This document shows positions 1 to 7,483 of a DNA stretch of 8,513 nucleotides, piece by piece. The stretch is from positions 1 through 8,513 of the forward strand of contig CAYOHY010000069.1 in the NCBI GenBank assembly GCA_964403885.1, given 5' to 3'. Origin of the DNA: CAYOHY01 sp964403885 (GTDB taxonomy: Bacteria > Actinomycetota > Coriobacteriia > Anaerosomatales > PHET01). Position 1 is the stretch's first letter. Every line of letters starts with the position of its first letter. A program made the position numbers and the translations under genes. Under the pieces are notes generated by a model that was not told the origin of the DNA, made no database searches, and saw only the letters and a program-made list of their open reading frames with translations.

Positions 1-609
1 GTGGCGCAGCATGTGCGGGCGCATGGTGTGGCGGCTGAACTCGAAGTACGCCTCGTCCACCATGACGATCGCGTCCGAGGCGCCCAACAGCTCGATGAGG
101 AACGACTCGTCGGTGAGCCCGCCGGTGGGGTTGTTGGGGTTGGCGATGACCACCATGTCGATGTCGCCCTCGGCCACGCGCGAGAGCACCGCCTGCTGGT
201 CCACCGAGAAGTCAGCCTTGCGCGGGATGCGCACGACCTCGGTGCCGGTCGACGCGGCGTCGATCGAGTACATCGCGAAGGTGGGCGGCATGTCGAGCAG
301 CTTGCGGCCGGGACCGCCCCAGGCGAGCAGCAGGTCGAAGATGAGCTCGTCACCGCCGTTGCCCACGAGCACGTTCTCCGGCTCGAGGCCGTTGGCCTCG
401 GCGATCACGCGACGCAGGTCCGTGGCGGTGGGGTCCGGGTAGCGGTTGAAGCGGAACTCGGGCAGCCGCTGGGCGATCTTCGCGATGACCTCGTGAGGGA
501 GGTTCGACGGGTTCTCGTTGCTTGCGAGGTTGACCTCGGCGCGCACTTCCTTCGCGTCGTAGGGCACCAGCGCGTCGAGCTCGGGACGCGGTTCTCGGTA
601 GCTGTTCAT
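1..609 (-). CDS. hisC: Histidinol-phosphate aminotransferase, N-terminal part (cut by window edge)
   Basis: PLP-dependent class I/II aminotransferase that converts imidazole-acetol phosphate plus glutamate to histidinol phosphate plus 2-oxoglutarate in the cytoplasm. The 203 codons visible start at an ATG (607-609) and run off the left edge with no stop. Motifs typical of HisC are LASNENP (residues 28-34), RYPDP (56-60), GNGGDELI (83-90), the cofactor-contacting ANPNNPTG (156-163) and VDEAYFEF (184-191, Asp185 and Tyr188 expected at the PLP ring). The Schiff-base lysine and the C-terminal half lie outside the window, so catalytic completeness cannot be judged. The family is usually about 350-370 residues, so roughly 55-60% is present. 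The start lies 7 nt after the hisD stop. A GAGGAG ribosome binding site (620-625), formed by the last codons of hisD, sits 10 nt upstream. This is the fourth gene of the hisZGDC operon. Confidence 0.95.
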   Translation of the reverse strand, partial: MNSYREPRPELDALVPYDAKEVRAEVNLASNENPSNLPHEVIAKIAQRLPEFRFNRYPDPTATDLRRVIAEANGLEPENVLVGNGGDELIFDLLLAWGGPGRKLLDMPPTFAMYSIDAASTGTEVVRIPRKADFSVDQQAVLSRVAEGDIDMVVIANPNNPTGGLTDESFLIELLGASDAIVMVDEAYFEFSRHTMRPHMLRH

Positions 610-616
610 GTGCGGG

Positions 617-1936
617 TTACTCCTCGGTCGCTTCGAACTCGGCGAGGTCTTCGATCGCCTCGAGACGCAGGCTGACGGCGCGTCCGTGGGCCCACAGCCC
701 TTCCTTGCCCGCGATCTCGAGCACGGTGGGGCCGTCCATCTGGAGGGCCTCGAAGCTGTAGCCCAGCACTGAGGACTTCTTCACGAAGTCGTCGACCGAC
801 AGCGGGCTCGAGAAGCGTGCGGTGCCGCCGGTGGGCAGCACGTGGTTGGGGCCGGCCACGTAGTCGCCCACGCTCTCAGGCGTCCAGGGCCCCAGGAAGA
901 TCGCGCCGGCGTTCTTGATCGAGCCGAGCAGCTCGTAGGGCTCGGCCATCTGCACCTCGAGGTGCTCGGGCGCGATGAGGTCCGAGGTGTCGAGCGCGGT
1001 CACGATGTCGGGACAGACGACGACCACGCCGTTGTCGGAGAGGGAGCGCGCGGTGATGTCGCCGCGCGGCGACTCCTCGAGAAGCACCTTGAGCGCGGCC
1101 TCGACGAGGTCCGGAAGCTCAGGGTCGGTGGTGACCAGATAGGTCGCGGCGCGCGGGTCGTGCTCGGCCTGTGCCATGAGGTCGATGGCGACGAACGCCG
1201 GAACGGCGGTCTCATCGGCGAGCACGAGCACCTCGCTGGGGCCGGCGAGCATGTCGATGCCCACGTCGCCCATCACGAGCTTCTTGGCGGCGGTCACGTA
1301 CGCGTTGCCGGGGCCCACGATCTTGTCGACGCGCGGGATGGTGTCCGTGCCGTACGCAAGTGCGGCGACGGCCTGCGCGCCGCCCACCTTGTAGATCTCG
1401 GTGACGCCGGCCTCTGCGGCAGCGGCGAGCGTGTACGGGTTGACCGAGCCGTCCTCGGCCGGCGGGACCACCATCGCGATCTCCTCGACGCCGGCCACGA
1501 TCGCGGGGATGGCGTTCATGAGCACGCTCGACGGGTACTGTGCCCGGCCGCCGGGGACGTAGATGCCCACGCGCGACAGCGGAGTGACCTTCTGCCCCAG
1601 GAACACGCCGCCCTCCTGCGCGGTGAACCAGCTCTGCTGGACCTGGCGGCGATGGAAGTCCTCGATGGCGCCGGCCGCCGAGGTGAGTGCGTCGAGGAAC
1701 TCGACGTCGCACTGGGCGACGGCGGCGGCGATCTCGGCCTCGCTCACGCGGAACTCGGCGAGCTCCACCTTGTCGAACTGCGCGGTGAGCTCACGGAGCG
1801 CCTCATCGCCGCGACGGCGTACGTCGTCGACGATCTTGGCGGCCACGCCGATGATCTCGGCGTCAACGCCGCCACTGCGGGCGAGGTCTGCCTCGGTGAG
1901 GCGCTGTCCGGGCTCGAGCACGATGCGTCGCAACAT
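617..1936 (-). CDS. hisD: Histidinol dehydrogenase
   Basis: Zinc-dependent, NAD-linked enzyme that oxidises L-histidinol through histidinal to L-histidine, the last two steps of the pathway. Numbered from the ATG at 1936, the protein has 439 residues, close to the usual 430. The expected zinc ligands are all recognisable: Gln256 and His259 in MAQAEHD, Asp358 in VGDYVAGPNH and His417 in WAHGRA. The catalytic Glu324-His325 pair lies in APEHLE. The nucleotide-binding region contains KVGGAQAVAALAYGT and VGPGNAYVTAAKK. A longer reading from a GTG at 1948 adds four residues (VSPS) and would overlap hisG. I prefer the ATG because it lies 1 nt after the hisG TAG and has a GAG 7 nt upstream, whereas the GTG has only a poorly spaced GGA. 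The stop is TAA. Third gene of the his operon, probably translationally coupled to hisG. Confidence 0.97.
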   Translation of the reverse strand: MLRRIVLEPGQRLTEADLARSGGVDAEIIGVAAKIVDDVRRRGDEALRELTAQFDKVELAEFRVSEAEIAAAVAQCDVEFLDALTSAAGAIEDFHRRQVQQSWFTAQEGGVFLGQKVTPLSRVGIYVPGGRAQYPSSVLMNAIPAIVAGVEEIAMVVPPAEDGSVNPYTLAAAAEAGVTEIYKVGGAQAVAALAYGTDTIPRVDKIVGPGNAYVTAAKKLVMGDVGIDMLAGPSEVLVLADETAVPAFVAIDLMAQAEHDPRAATYLVTTDPELPDLVEAALKVLLEESPRGDITARSLSDNGVVVVCPDIVTALDTSDLIAPEHLEVQMAEPYELLGSIKNAGAIFLGPWTPESVGDYVAGPNHVLPTGGTARFSSPLSVDDFVKKSSVLGYSFEALQMDGPTVLEIAGKEGLWAHGRAVSLRLEAIEDLAEFEATEE

Positions 1937-1937
1937 G

Positions 1938-2651
1938 CTAGGACTCACTTTCCGTGTGGGAGACGGGCCCCTCGCCCGCCTCAGGAGATTCTACCGAGAG
2001 CGCTGACAACGTGTCGGCGAGCTCGAGAACGCGCGGATCGGTGCGCACCGCCGCAGGGTTGCCCACGAAGCGCGCCGTGCTGGGCAACACGTCCTCGACG
2101 ATGCGCAGGTGGTTCTCGCGCAGCGTCGTGCCGGTGGCTGTGATGTCGACGATCACGTCGGCGATACCGATGAGCGGCGCGAGCTCGATGTTGCCGTTGA
2201 GCTTGACGAGCTCGACTTGGATGCCGCGAGCATCGAAGTGCGCCTGCGCGATGTTGGGGTACTTGGTCGCCACGCGCACCACGCCCAGGTGCCGCGCGCG
2301 CTCCGATATCGCCGCGCCCGCATCCTCACGCTCGGCCACGACGAACCGACAGCCGCCGAAGTTCAGGTCGACGAGCTCGACCACGTCGAGACCCGCCTCC
2401 ACGAGCACGTCCTTGCCGCCGATGCCGCAGTCGGCCGCACCGTAGGCGACGTAGACGGGGATGTCGGTGGGCTTGCCGATGATGAACTCCGCGCGAGGCG
2501 TGGTGATGATGAGCTGGCGGCCGGGGTTGGCCAGGGCGCCGGTGTCGAAGCCGGCGGCCTCGAGCATGCGCACGGAGTCTGCGAGCAAGGCGCCCTTGGG
2601 CACCGCGATCCGCAGTCGGCGATCGGCCGATGAGTCGCGACGAGCGATCAC
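1938..2651 (-). CDS. hisG: ATP phosphoribosyltransferase, short form (catalytic subunit)
   Basis: Catalyses the first, committed step of histidine synthesis: ATP plus PRPP gives N1-phosphoribosyl-ATP. From the GTG at 2651 the protein is 237 residues. It opens with LRIAVPKGALL (13-23) and carries the HisG signature: Glu156, five residues, Gly162, then Asp169 and TATGTTL (171-177) where PRPP binds. It ends soon after the second catalytic lobe with a short acidic and serine-rich tail (about 219-237). The C-terminal ACT-like regulatory domain of long HisG is absent. This is therefore the short form, which needs HisZ for activity and feedback by histidine, and hisZ is the gene directly upstream. 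A longer reading from a GTG at 2675 is possible, but the GTG at 2651 has AAGGGGG 9 nt upstream and overlaps the hisZ stop by one base (TAGTG). The stop is TAG. Confidence 0.95.
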   Translation of the reverse strand: MIARRDSSADRRLRIAVPKGALLADSVRMLEAAGFDTGALANPGRQLIITTPRAEFIIGKPTDIPVYVAYGAADCGIGGKDVLVEAGLDVVELVDLNFGGCRFVVAEREDAGAAISERARHLGVVRVATKYPNIAQAHFDARGIQVELVKLNGNIELAPLIGIADVIVDITATGTTLRENHLRIVEDVLPSTARFVGNPAAVRTDPRVLELADTLSALSVESPEAGEGPVSHTESES

Positions 2652-3907
2652 TACGACGCACCCCCTTCGGCCCACGAGGTCGTGGGCGCGTACGGGATGG
2701 GCTCCTCGATGGGGTACGCGGGTTCACCGCCGCGGTCGAGCCTCACGATGCGAGACCCGTCGGCCCACAGCGCTTCGACCGCCTCGAGCCGCTCGGCCTC
2801 GCGCACGAGCTCGAGCCCTTCACGGGCCGACAGCGCCACGCGCCACCCGGCAGCACGCAGGCGTGCCGCCGCCGCAAGCGCATCGGCAGCTGTTCCGCCG
2901 AGCACCGCGTCGAGACCACGGGCGGCGGGCTCGGCACCTTGCTCGAGCAAGGCGATCGAGACGCGCTCGATACCCAGCGCGAACCCCGCCGCGGCCGCCG
3001 GAGCGTCGAAGGCGGCGAGCACACCGTCGTAGCGGCCACCGCCGCCCAAGGCGACCCCCAGGCCAGGGGCGAACGCCTCGACCACGAGGCCGGTGTAGTA
3101 GTCGAAGCTGCGCATCACGCTGAAGTCGACCGAGACATTCTCGGCGACGCCGGCGGCCTCGAGCAGGGTCCACGTGGCGGCGAGCTCGTCGAGCGCGGCG
3201 TCGCAGCCGCAGCCGGCGGCGGCGTCCCGGCACGCGTCGATCGCCTCGGCGCCTCCTCGGATGCGCGGCACGGCCCTCAGAGCCGCGGCGGCCACGGGGG
3301 CCACACCGGGCTGTGCGGCGAGCCGATCGAGCTCCACGAGGTTGCGGTCGTGCGCGGCACCAAGCACCGCGGCACCCCACTCGGGTGAGGACCCGGCGGC
3401 GTCGACGATGGCCTGCAACACGGCCACGGTCCCCACGACCACGCTGAAGCGCGAAAGCCCGGTGGCCGAAAGCGCCTCGACGAGCAGCGCGACGACCTCG
3501 GCGTCGGCAGCGGGCCCGTCCACGCCGATGAGCTCGACGCCCACCTGGCGGAACTGGCGAGACTGACCGCGCAGTGATTCGTGCTCGCGGAAGACATCGG
3601 CGGCGTAGCGCAGTCGGTGCGGGCCGGGCTGGCCCGCCAGGCGTGAGGCGACCACGCGAGCGATGGGCACCGTCACGTCAGGGCGCAACGCGAGCAGGCG
3701 GCCGTCGAGGTCGACGAGGCGAAATGCGGTGCCTTCGAGCGAGCCGGCGGCCGCTTCGAGCGCGTCGAGGCGCTCGACCACCGGCGTCTCGACACGGCCA
3801 TAGCCCCACGCCGAGAACACATCGCCCAAGGCCCGCTCGAGCAACTCGCGCTCGGCGGCCTCGGCAGGAAGGACATCACGGAAACCCCGAGGGGTGACAG
3901 GTCTCAT
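2651..3907 (-). CDS. hisZ: ATP phosphoribosyltransferase regulatory subunit (HisRS-like)
   Basis: Catalytically inactive paralogue of the histidyl-tRNA synthetase core that assembles with short-form HisG and gives histidine feedback control. The protein has 418 residues from an ATG at 3907. Class II synthetase-like motifs are visible in order: TPRGFRDVLP (5-14), RPDVTVPIARVV (75-86), RQFRQVGVELIG (117-128), RSFDYYTGLVVEAF (266-279), ALGGGGRYDGVL (286-297) and GFALGIERV (308-316). A real HisRS (HisS) shares these motifs, so the call rests partly on position: it is the first gene of a his operon and overlaps hisG by one base. The segment after residue 325 is short and alanine-rich and looks like a reduced anticodon-binding domain. 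The ribosome binding site is modest (AAGAG, 8 nt before the ATG). The upstream gap of 112 nt holds a 20-bp palindrome and a candidate promoter, so transcription of the his genes probably starts here. The stop is TAG. Confidence 0.92.
   Translation of the reverse strand: MRPVTPRGFRDVLPAEAAERELLERALGDVFSAWGYGRVETPVVERLDALEAAAGSLEGTAFRLVDLDGRLLALRPDVTVPIARVVASRLAGQPGPHRLRYAADVFREHESLRGQSRQFRQVGVELIGVDGPAADAEVVALLVEALSATGLSRFSVVVGTVAVLQAIVDAAGSSPEWGAAVLGAAHDRNLVELDRLAAQPGVAPVAAAALRAVPRIRGGAEAIDACRDAAAGCGCDAALDELAATWTLLEAAGVAENVSVDFSVMRSFDYYTGLVVEAFAPGLGVALGGGGRYDGVLAAFDAPAAAAGFALGIERVSIALLEQGAEPAARGLDAVLGGTAADALAAAARLRAAGWRVALSAREGLELVREAERLEAVEALWADGSRIVRLDRGGEPAYPIEEPIPYAPTTSWAEGGAS
2661..2667 (-). 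promoter_or_regulatory. Ribosome binding site that decides the hisG start
   Basis: AAGGGGG on the minus strand, inside the last codons of hisZ and 9 nt before the GTG at 2651. It favours that start over the GTG at 2675, which lies upstream of this site. With the TAGTG stop/start overlap it suggests that ribosomes finishing hisZ re-initiate on hisG, which would help keep the two subunits in balance. Confidence 0.6.
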
Positions 3908-3960
3908 CAGGCGAACTCTTTCGACACGGGAATGTACCCGCCCAGTGCTGGTACGAGCGC

Positions 3961-3980
3961 CACTCTACCACAGTAGAGTG
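3961..3980. promoter_or_regulatory. 20-bp perfect palindrome, candidate HisR (TrpR-family) operator for hisZGDC
   Basis: CACTCTAC, spacer CACA, GTAGAGTG: both 8-bp arms are fully complementary, about 53 nt upstream of the hisZ ATG. No T-run follows on either strand, so it does not look like an intrinsic terminator. Its length and even-spaced symmetry match TrpR-type operators. From memory, a comparative-genomics proposal describes 20-bp palindromes bound by the TrpR-family HisR (YerC) in front of histidine genes in Gram-positive bacteria. A TrpR-family gene of this type lies just upstream of dnaE. The site overlaps the best candidate -10, as expected for repression. The palindrome is observed directly; the assignment to HisR is inferred. 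Confidence 0.6.
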
Positions 3981-3991
3981 CTAAAGCACAA
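3962..3991 (-). promoter_or_regulatory. Candidate hisZ promoter overlapping the palindrome
   Basis: On the minus strand TTGTGC (3986-3991) and TAGAGT (3962-3967) are separated by 18 nt. They match the vegetative sigma consensus at 3/6 and 4/6, so this is weak by sequence alone. It is reported because the -10 lies inside the 20-bp palindrome and the spacing to hisZ would give a leader of roughly 50 nt. A 112-nt gap inside an otherwise tightly packed run of genes also suggests a promoter. Confidence 0.3.
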
Positions 3992-4019
3992 TCACCTTCA
4001 CCCGAGCCTGCGGACTCCC

Positions 4020-7000
4020 CTAGCCGCCTGCGAGGGCGGCCGCCCCGAAGGCCTCCATGATCTCGGCGTGAAGGCCACTCGCATCCGCGTTCACGCGCTC
4101 GGGCATCGTGGCCACGATCGTGCGCTTGTTGGCCGCGTCCCACACGTGCAACTCGACGATGTCGCGCCCGGGGAAGTGCGTGAGGATCCGCTTGAGGTTG
4201 TCGGCACGGCCGTTCTCGAGCGCTGAGGCGTCGGTCTTGATGGTGAGCTTGTTGGGCGCCTTGGCGAACTCGAGCCCGTCGAACGGCTCGACCTCCATGA
4301 CGATGAGCTTGCGGCCCCGGTCGTCGTCCTCGATCTTGCCCTTCATGCGCAGCACCGCATCCTCGACGATGAGGTCGCGTACCTTCTCGAGCATCGAGGG
4401 GAACAGCACGCCTTCGATCGAGCCGTCGAGGTCCTCGAGCGACACGATCGCCATCATCGGGCCCTTCTTGGTGGGCTTGATCGACACCGAGGAGAGCATG
4501 CCGGCGAACCAGCAGGTGGCGCCGGGCTGCAGCTCGTCGCCCAGCGAGCAGTCCGACGACCTGCGAACCAGATCCTCGATCTCGCGCAGCGGGTGGTCCG
4601 AGACGTAGATGCCAAGCATCTCCTTCTCGAACGCGAGCTTCATGCGCTTGTCCCACTCGTCGCCGTTGGGCGGCGGCACCTCATCGGAGAAGCCATGGTC
4701 CTCGGCGCCGAACATGTCGAACATCGAGACCTGGCCGTTGTCCTTGTCCTTCTGACGTTTGACCGCCGCCTCGAGCACGCCGCCCTCGTCGAGCTGCGTC
4801 ATGAGCTGCTTGCGCGGGTAGCCGGTGTTGTCGAACGCGCCGGCCTTGATGAGCGACTCGAGCGTCTTGCGGTTGACCTGCTTGAGGTCCACGCGGTTCA
4901 AGAAGTCGTGCAGCGAGGTGAACGGGCCGCCTTCCTCGCGCGCCGAGACCACCGCCTCGACCACGCCCTCGCCCACGCCGCGGATGCCGGCGAGACCGAA
5001 ACGGATGCCCTCACCGGTCACCGCGGTGAAGTCGCGCCACGACGAGTTCACGTCCGGCGGCAGCACGTGCATGCCTGACCGGTTGCAGTCGCCCACGTAC
5101 TTGACGATGTCGTCGGTGCGCCCGGTGTAGCTGGTGAGCACCGCCGCCATGTACTCGAGCGGGTAGTGCGCCTTGAGGTAGGCGGTCTGCATGGTGAGCA
5201 GCCCGTAGGCCGCCGAGTGGCTCTTGTTGAACGCGTACTCGGCGAACGGCAGGATGTCGGCCCACATGCTCTTGGCGAGCTTGGGATCGTAGCCGTTCTT
5301 CTCGGCGCCGCCGGTCCAGTCGGCCTCGAGCGCCTCGAGCACGTCGAGCGCCTTCTTGCCCATCGCCTTTCGCAGCTTGTCGGCCTTGGCCGCCGAGAAC
5401 CCGCTCATCTCCATGGAGATGCGCATGACCTGCTCCTGGTACACGATGGCGCCGTAGGTCTCCTGCAAGACGGGCTTCAAGCGATCGTCGTAGTACGTGA
5501 TGGGCTTCTTGCCGTTCTTGCGGTCCACGAAGTCGTCGACCATGCCGGACTTGAGCGGGCCCGGGCGGTACAGCGCGAGGATGGCGACCACGTCGCCGAA
5601 GGTCTCGGGCTTCATGCGCTTGAGCAGCTGGCGCATGCCGCCGGACTCGACCTGGAACACGCCGGAAGTGTCGCCGCGCTGGAGCAGCGCGAACGTCTCG
5701 GGGTCGTCGAGCGGGAAGTCGTCGGGCACGAGCTCGACGCCGTGGTTGCGGCGCACGTTGTTGACCGCGGTCGCGATGACGGTGAGCGTACGCAGGCCCA
5801 GGAAGTCCATCTTGAGCAGACCCATGTCGGCGACGGTGGGTCCGTCGTACTGCGTGATGACCGCGCCGCCCTTGGTGTCGTACTTCACCGGGACGTACTG
5901 GTGCAGCGGGTCTCGGCAGATGACGACGCCTGCGGCGTGCACGCCTTCGCCGCGGGTGATGCCCTCGAGCGAGAGCGCCGCGTCGACGATGCGCTTGGTG
6001 TCAGGGTTCGAGGTGTAGTCGGCCTTGAACTCGGGGTTGGCGTCGAGCGACTTCTCGATGGTCGCGCCCAGGTCCTCGAGGATCATCTTCGAGATCTTGT
6101 CGGGCACGCCGTAGGGGTAGCCCAGCACGCGACCGGCGTCACGGACGGCCGCACGCGCCTTCATCTTGCCGAAGGTGATGATCTGGGCGACCTTGTCGGT
6201 GCCGTACATCTCCTTGACGTAGTCGATGACCTCGCCGCGACGCTCGTCGTCGAAGTCCATATCGATATCGGGCATCTCCGTGCGTTCCGGGTTGAGGAAT
6301 CGCTCGAAGAGCAGCCCGTTCGCGAGCGGGTCGAGGTTGGTGATGCGCAGCGCGTAGGCGATGATCGAGCCTGCCGCCGAGCCACGCCCCGGCCCCACGC
6401 CGATGCCTTGGTCTTTGGCCCACTGGGCGAAATCGGCCACGATGAGGAAGTAGGCGGCGATACCCTTGGGGCCCACGATCGACATCTCGTACTCGAGACG
6501 CTCGACCGCCTCTTGCGGCACCGGGTCGCCGTAGCGCTCCTTGAGCCCCTCCATGCACCGCTCGACCAGGTAGCTTTCCGTGGTGTGCTGCTCGGGCACC
6601 TTGAAGACCGGCAGGATGATCTTGCCGAACTCCATCTCGACGTTGCAGCGCTCGGCGATCTCGAGGGTGTTGGACAGCGCCTCGGGGTACTCGCCCAGCG
6701 CGGCGGCCATCTCCTCGGCGGACTTCATGTAGAACTCGTCGCAGCTGAACTTCATGCGGCCCGGCTGGTCGACGGTGGCGTTGGTGCCGATGCACAGGAG
6801 CAGGTCCTGGGTCTTGGCGTCTTCGCGCGTGAGGTAGTGGATGTCGTTGGTGGCCACGAGCGGCAGGCCGAGCTCGCTGCCCAGCTGTGAGATGGCGGCG
6901 TTGAGCTGCTTTTGGGTCACGCCGTTGTCGGCGGTGATGCCCTGCTCCTGGATCTCGAGGTAGAAGTCGCCCGGCGCGAAGATGCGCGCGTACTCCTCGG

Positions 7001-7466
7001 CCCAGCGGCGGGCCTCCTCGGGCTGGCTGCGCTCGAAGCTCTTAGAGACGATGCCGCTCATGCACGCCGAGGTGCCGATGAGCCCCTTCGAGTACTTCTG
7101 CAGCGTCTCAAGGTCGACCTGAGGTTTGTAGTAGAACCCCGCGACCGCCGCTTCCGAGACGAGCGCCATGAGGTTGCGGTAGCCCTCGTTGTCCTTGGCG
7201 AGCAGCAGCAGGTGGTAGAGCTCGGGCTTGCCGTCGCGCTTGAGGCGGCTGTGCGGCACGAAGTAGACCTCGCAGCCGATGACCGGCTTGATGCCCGCCG
7301 CCGTGGCTGAGCGGTAGAAGTCCACGGCGCCGTACATGTAGCCGTGGTCGGTGATCGCGAGCGACGGCATCTCGAACTCGCGCGCCTGCTGCACGAGGGC
7401 TTTGACGCGGGCAGCGCCGTCGAGAAGCGAGTACTCGGTATGGGTGTGCAGATGGACGAACGACAC
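4020..7466 (-). CDS. dnaE: DNA polymerase III alpha subunit with intact PHP domain
   Basis: Replicative C-family polymerase that extends DNA at the fork together with the beta clamp and clamp loader. It has 1148 residues, normal for DnaE. The N-terminal PHP domain (about 3-215) keeps all nine expected metal ligands: His7, His9, Asp16, His41, Glu66, His85, Cys135, Asp208 and His210. The palm has GPGRGSAAGS (358-367), the PDIDMDF aspartates (399-405) and the third catalytic aspartate in KMDFLGL (Asp554). The HhH region is GIRGVGEG (827-834). A clamp-binding motif QVSMF (912-916) follows, then an OB-fold (about 980-1060) and a C-terminal tail. No intein or frameshift is seen. The start is a GTG at 7466, ten nt after GGGGAGG, and leads straight into SFVHLHTHTEYSLLDG, the usual DnaE N-terminus. 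It lies 16 nt after yerC and is probably co-transcribed with it. The stop is TAG. Confidence 0.98.
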   Translation of the reverse strand: MSFVHLHTHTEYSLLDGAARVKALVQQAREFEMPSLAITDHGYMYGAVDFYRSATAAGIKPVIGCEVYFVPHSRLKRDGKPELYHLLLLAKDNEGYRNLMALVSEAAVAGFYYKPQVDLETLQKYSKGLIGTSACMSGIVSKSFERSQPEEARRWAEEYARIFAPGDFYLEIQEQGITADNGVTQKQLNAAISQLGSELGLPLVATNDIHYLTREDAKTQDLLLCIGTNATVDQPGRMKFSCDEFYMKSAEEMAAALGEYPEALSNTLEIAERCNVEMEFGKIILPVFKVPEQHTTESYLVERCMEGLKERYGDPVPQEAVERLEYEMSIVGPKGIAAYFLIVADFAQWAKDQGIGVGPGRGSAAGSIIAYALRITNLDPLANGLLFERFLNPERTEMPDIDMDFDDERRGEVIDYVKEMYGTDKVAQIITFGKMKARAAVRDAGRVLGYPYGVPDKISKMILEDLGATIEKSLDANPEFKADYTSNPDTKRIVDAALSLEGITRGEGVHAAGVVICRDPLHQYVPVKYDTKGGAVITQYDGPTVADMGLLKMDFLGLRTLTVIATAVNNVRRNHGVELVPDDFPLDDPETFALLQRGDTSGVFQVESGGMRQLLKRMKPETFGDVVAILALYRPGPLKSGMVDDFVDRKNGKKPITYYDDRLKPVLQETYGAIVYQEQVMRISMEMSGFSAAKADKLRKAMGKKALDVLEALEADWTGGAEKNGYDPKLAKSMWADILPFAEYAFNKSHSAAYGLLTMQTAYLKAHYPLEYMAAVLTSYTGRTDDIVKYVGDCNRSGMHVLPPDVNSSWRDFTAVTGEGIRFGLAGIRGVGEGVVEAVVSAREEGGPFTSLHDFLNRVDLKQVNRKTLESLIKAGAFDNTGYPRKQLMTQLDEGGVLEAAVKRQKDKDNGQVSMFDMFGAEDHGFSDEVPPPNGDEWDKRMKLAFEKEMLGIYVSDHPLREIEDLVRRSSDCSLGDELQPGATCWFAGMLSSVSIKPTKKGPMMAIVSLEDLDGSIEGVLFPSMLEKVRDLIVEDAVLRMKGKIEDDDRGRKLIVMEVEPFDGLEFAKAPNKLTIKTDASALENGRADNLKRILTHFPGRDIVELHVWDAANKRTIVATMPERVNADASGLHAEIMEAFGAAALAGG

Positions 7467-7476
7467 GCGGGATGCG

Positions 7477-7483
7477 CCTCCCC
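7477..7483 (-). promoter_or_regulatory. Ribosome binding site of dnaE joined to the yerC stop
   Basis: GGGGAGG on the minus strand overlaps the final G of the yerC TAG and lies 10 nt before the dnaE GTG. It supports the GTG start of dnaE and links termination on yerC to initiation on dnaE. Confidence 0.65.

Noticed and set aside
842..2143. 433-codon open frame on the plus strand, antisense to hisD and hisG
   Set aside because: Same composition artefact. It crosses two real genes and shows no recognisable motif or ribosome binding site of note.
3961..3980. Intrinsic terminator after dnaE
   Set aside because: The 8-bp stem has no U-run after it on either strand and is only moderately GC-rich. 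Its position about 53 nt before hisZ and its overlap with a -10 candidate fit an operator better.
3957..3984. CIRCE element for HrcA
   Set aside because: GAGTGCTAA matches one half-site exactly, but the other arm keeps only CACTC and the spacer would be 10 nt rather than 9. A perfect 20-bp palindrome on the same bases explains the symmetry better, and the downstream genes are not heat-shock genes.
3908..4019. T-box riboswitch or histidine attenuator leader before hisZ
   Set aside because: The gap is 112 nt, too short for a T-box with its terminator. The only short leader frame (GTG at 3998-4000, six codons, ending TAG) contains no histidine codon.
5166..6890. 574-codon open frame on the plus strand, antisense to dnaE
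   Set aside because: It lies wholly inside dnaE, whose frame is fully conserved. Its translation is a low-complexity mix of Val, Leu, His, Arg, Gly and Asp typical of the antisense frame of GC-rich genes, with no domain motif.
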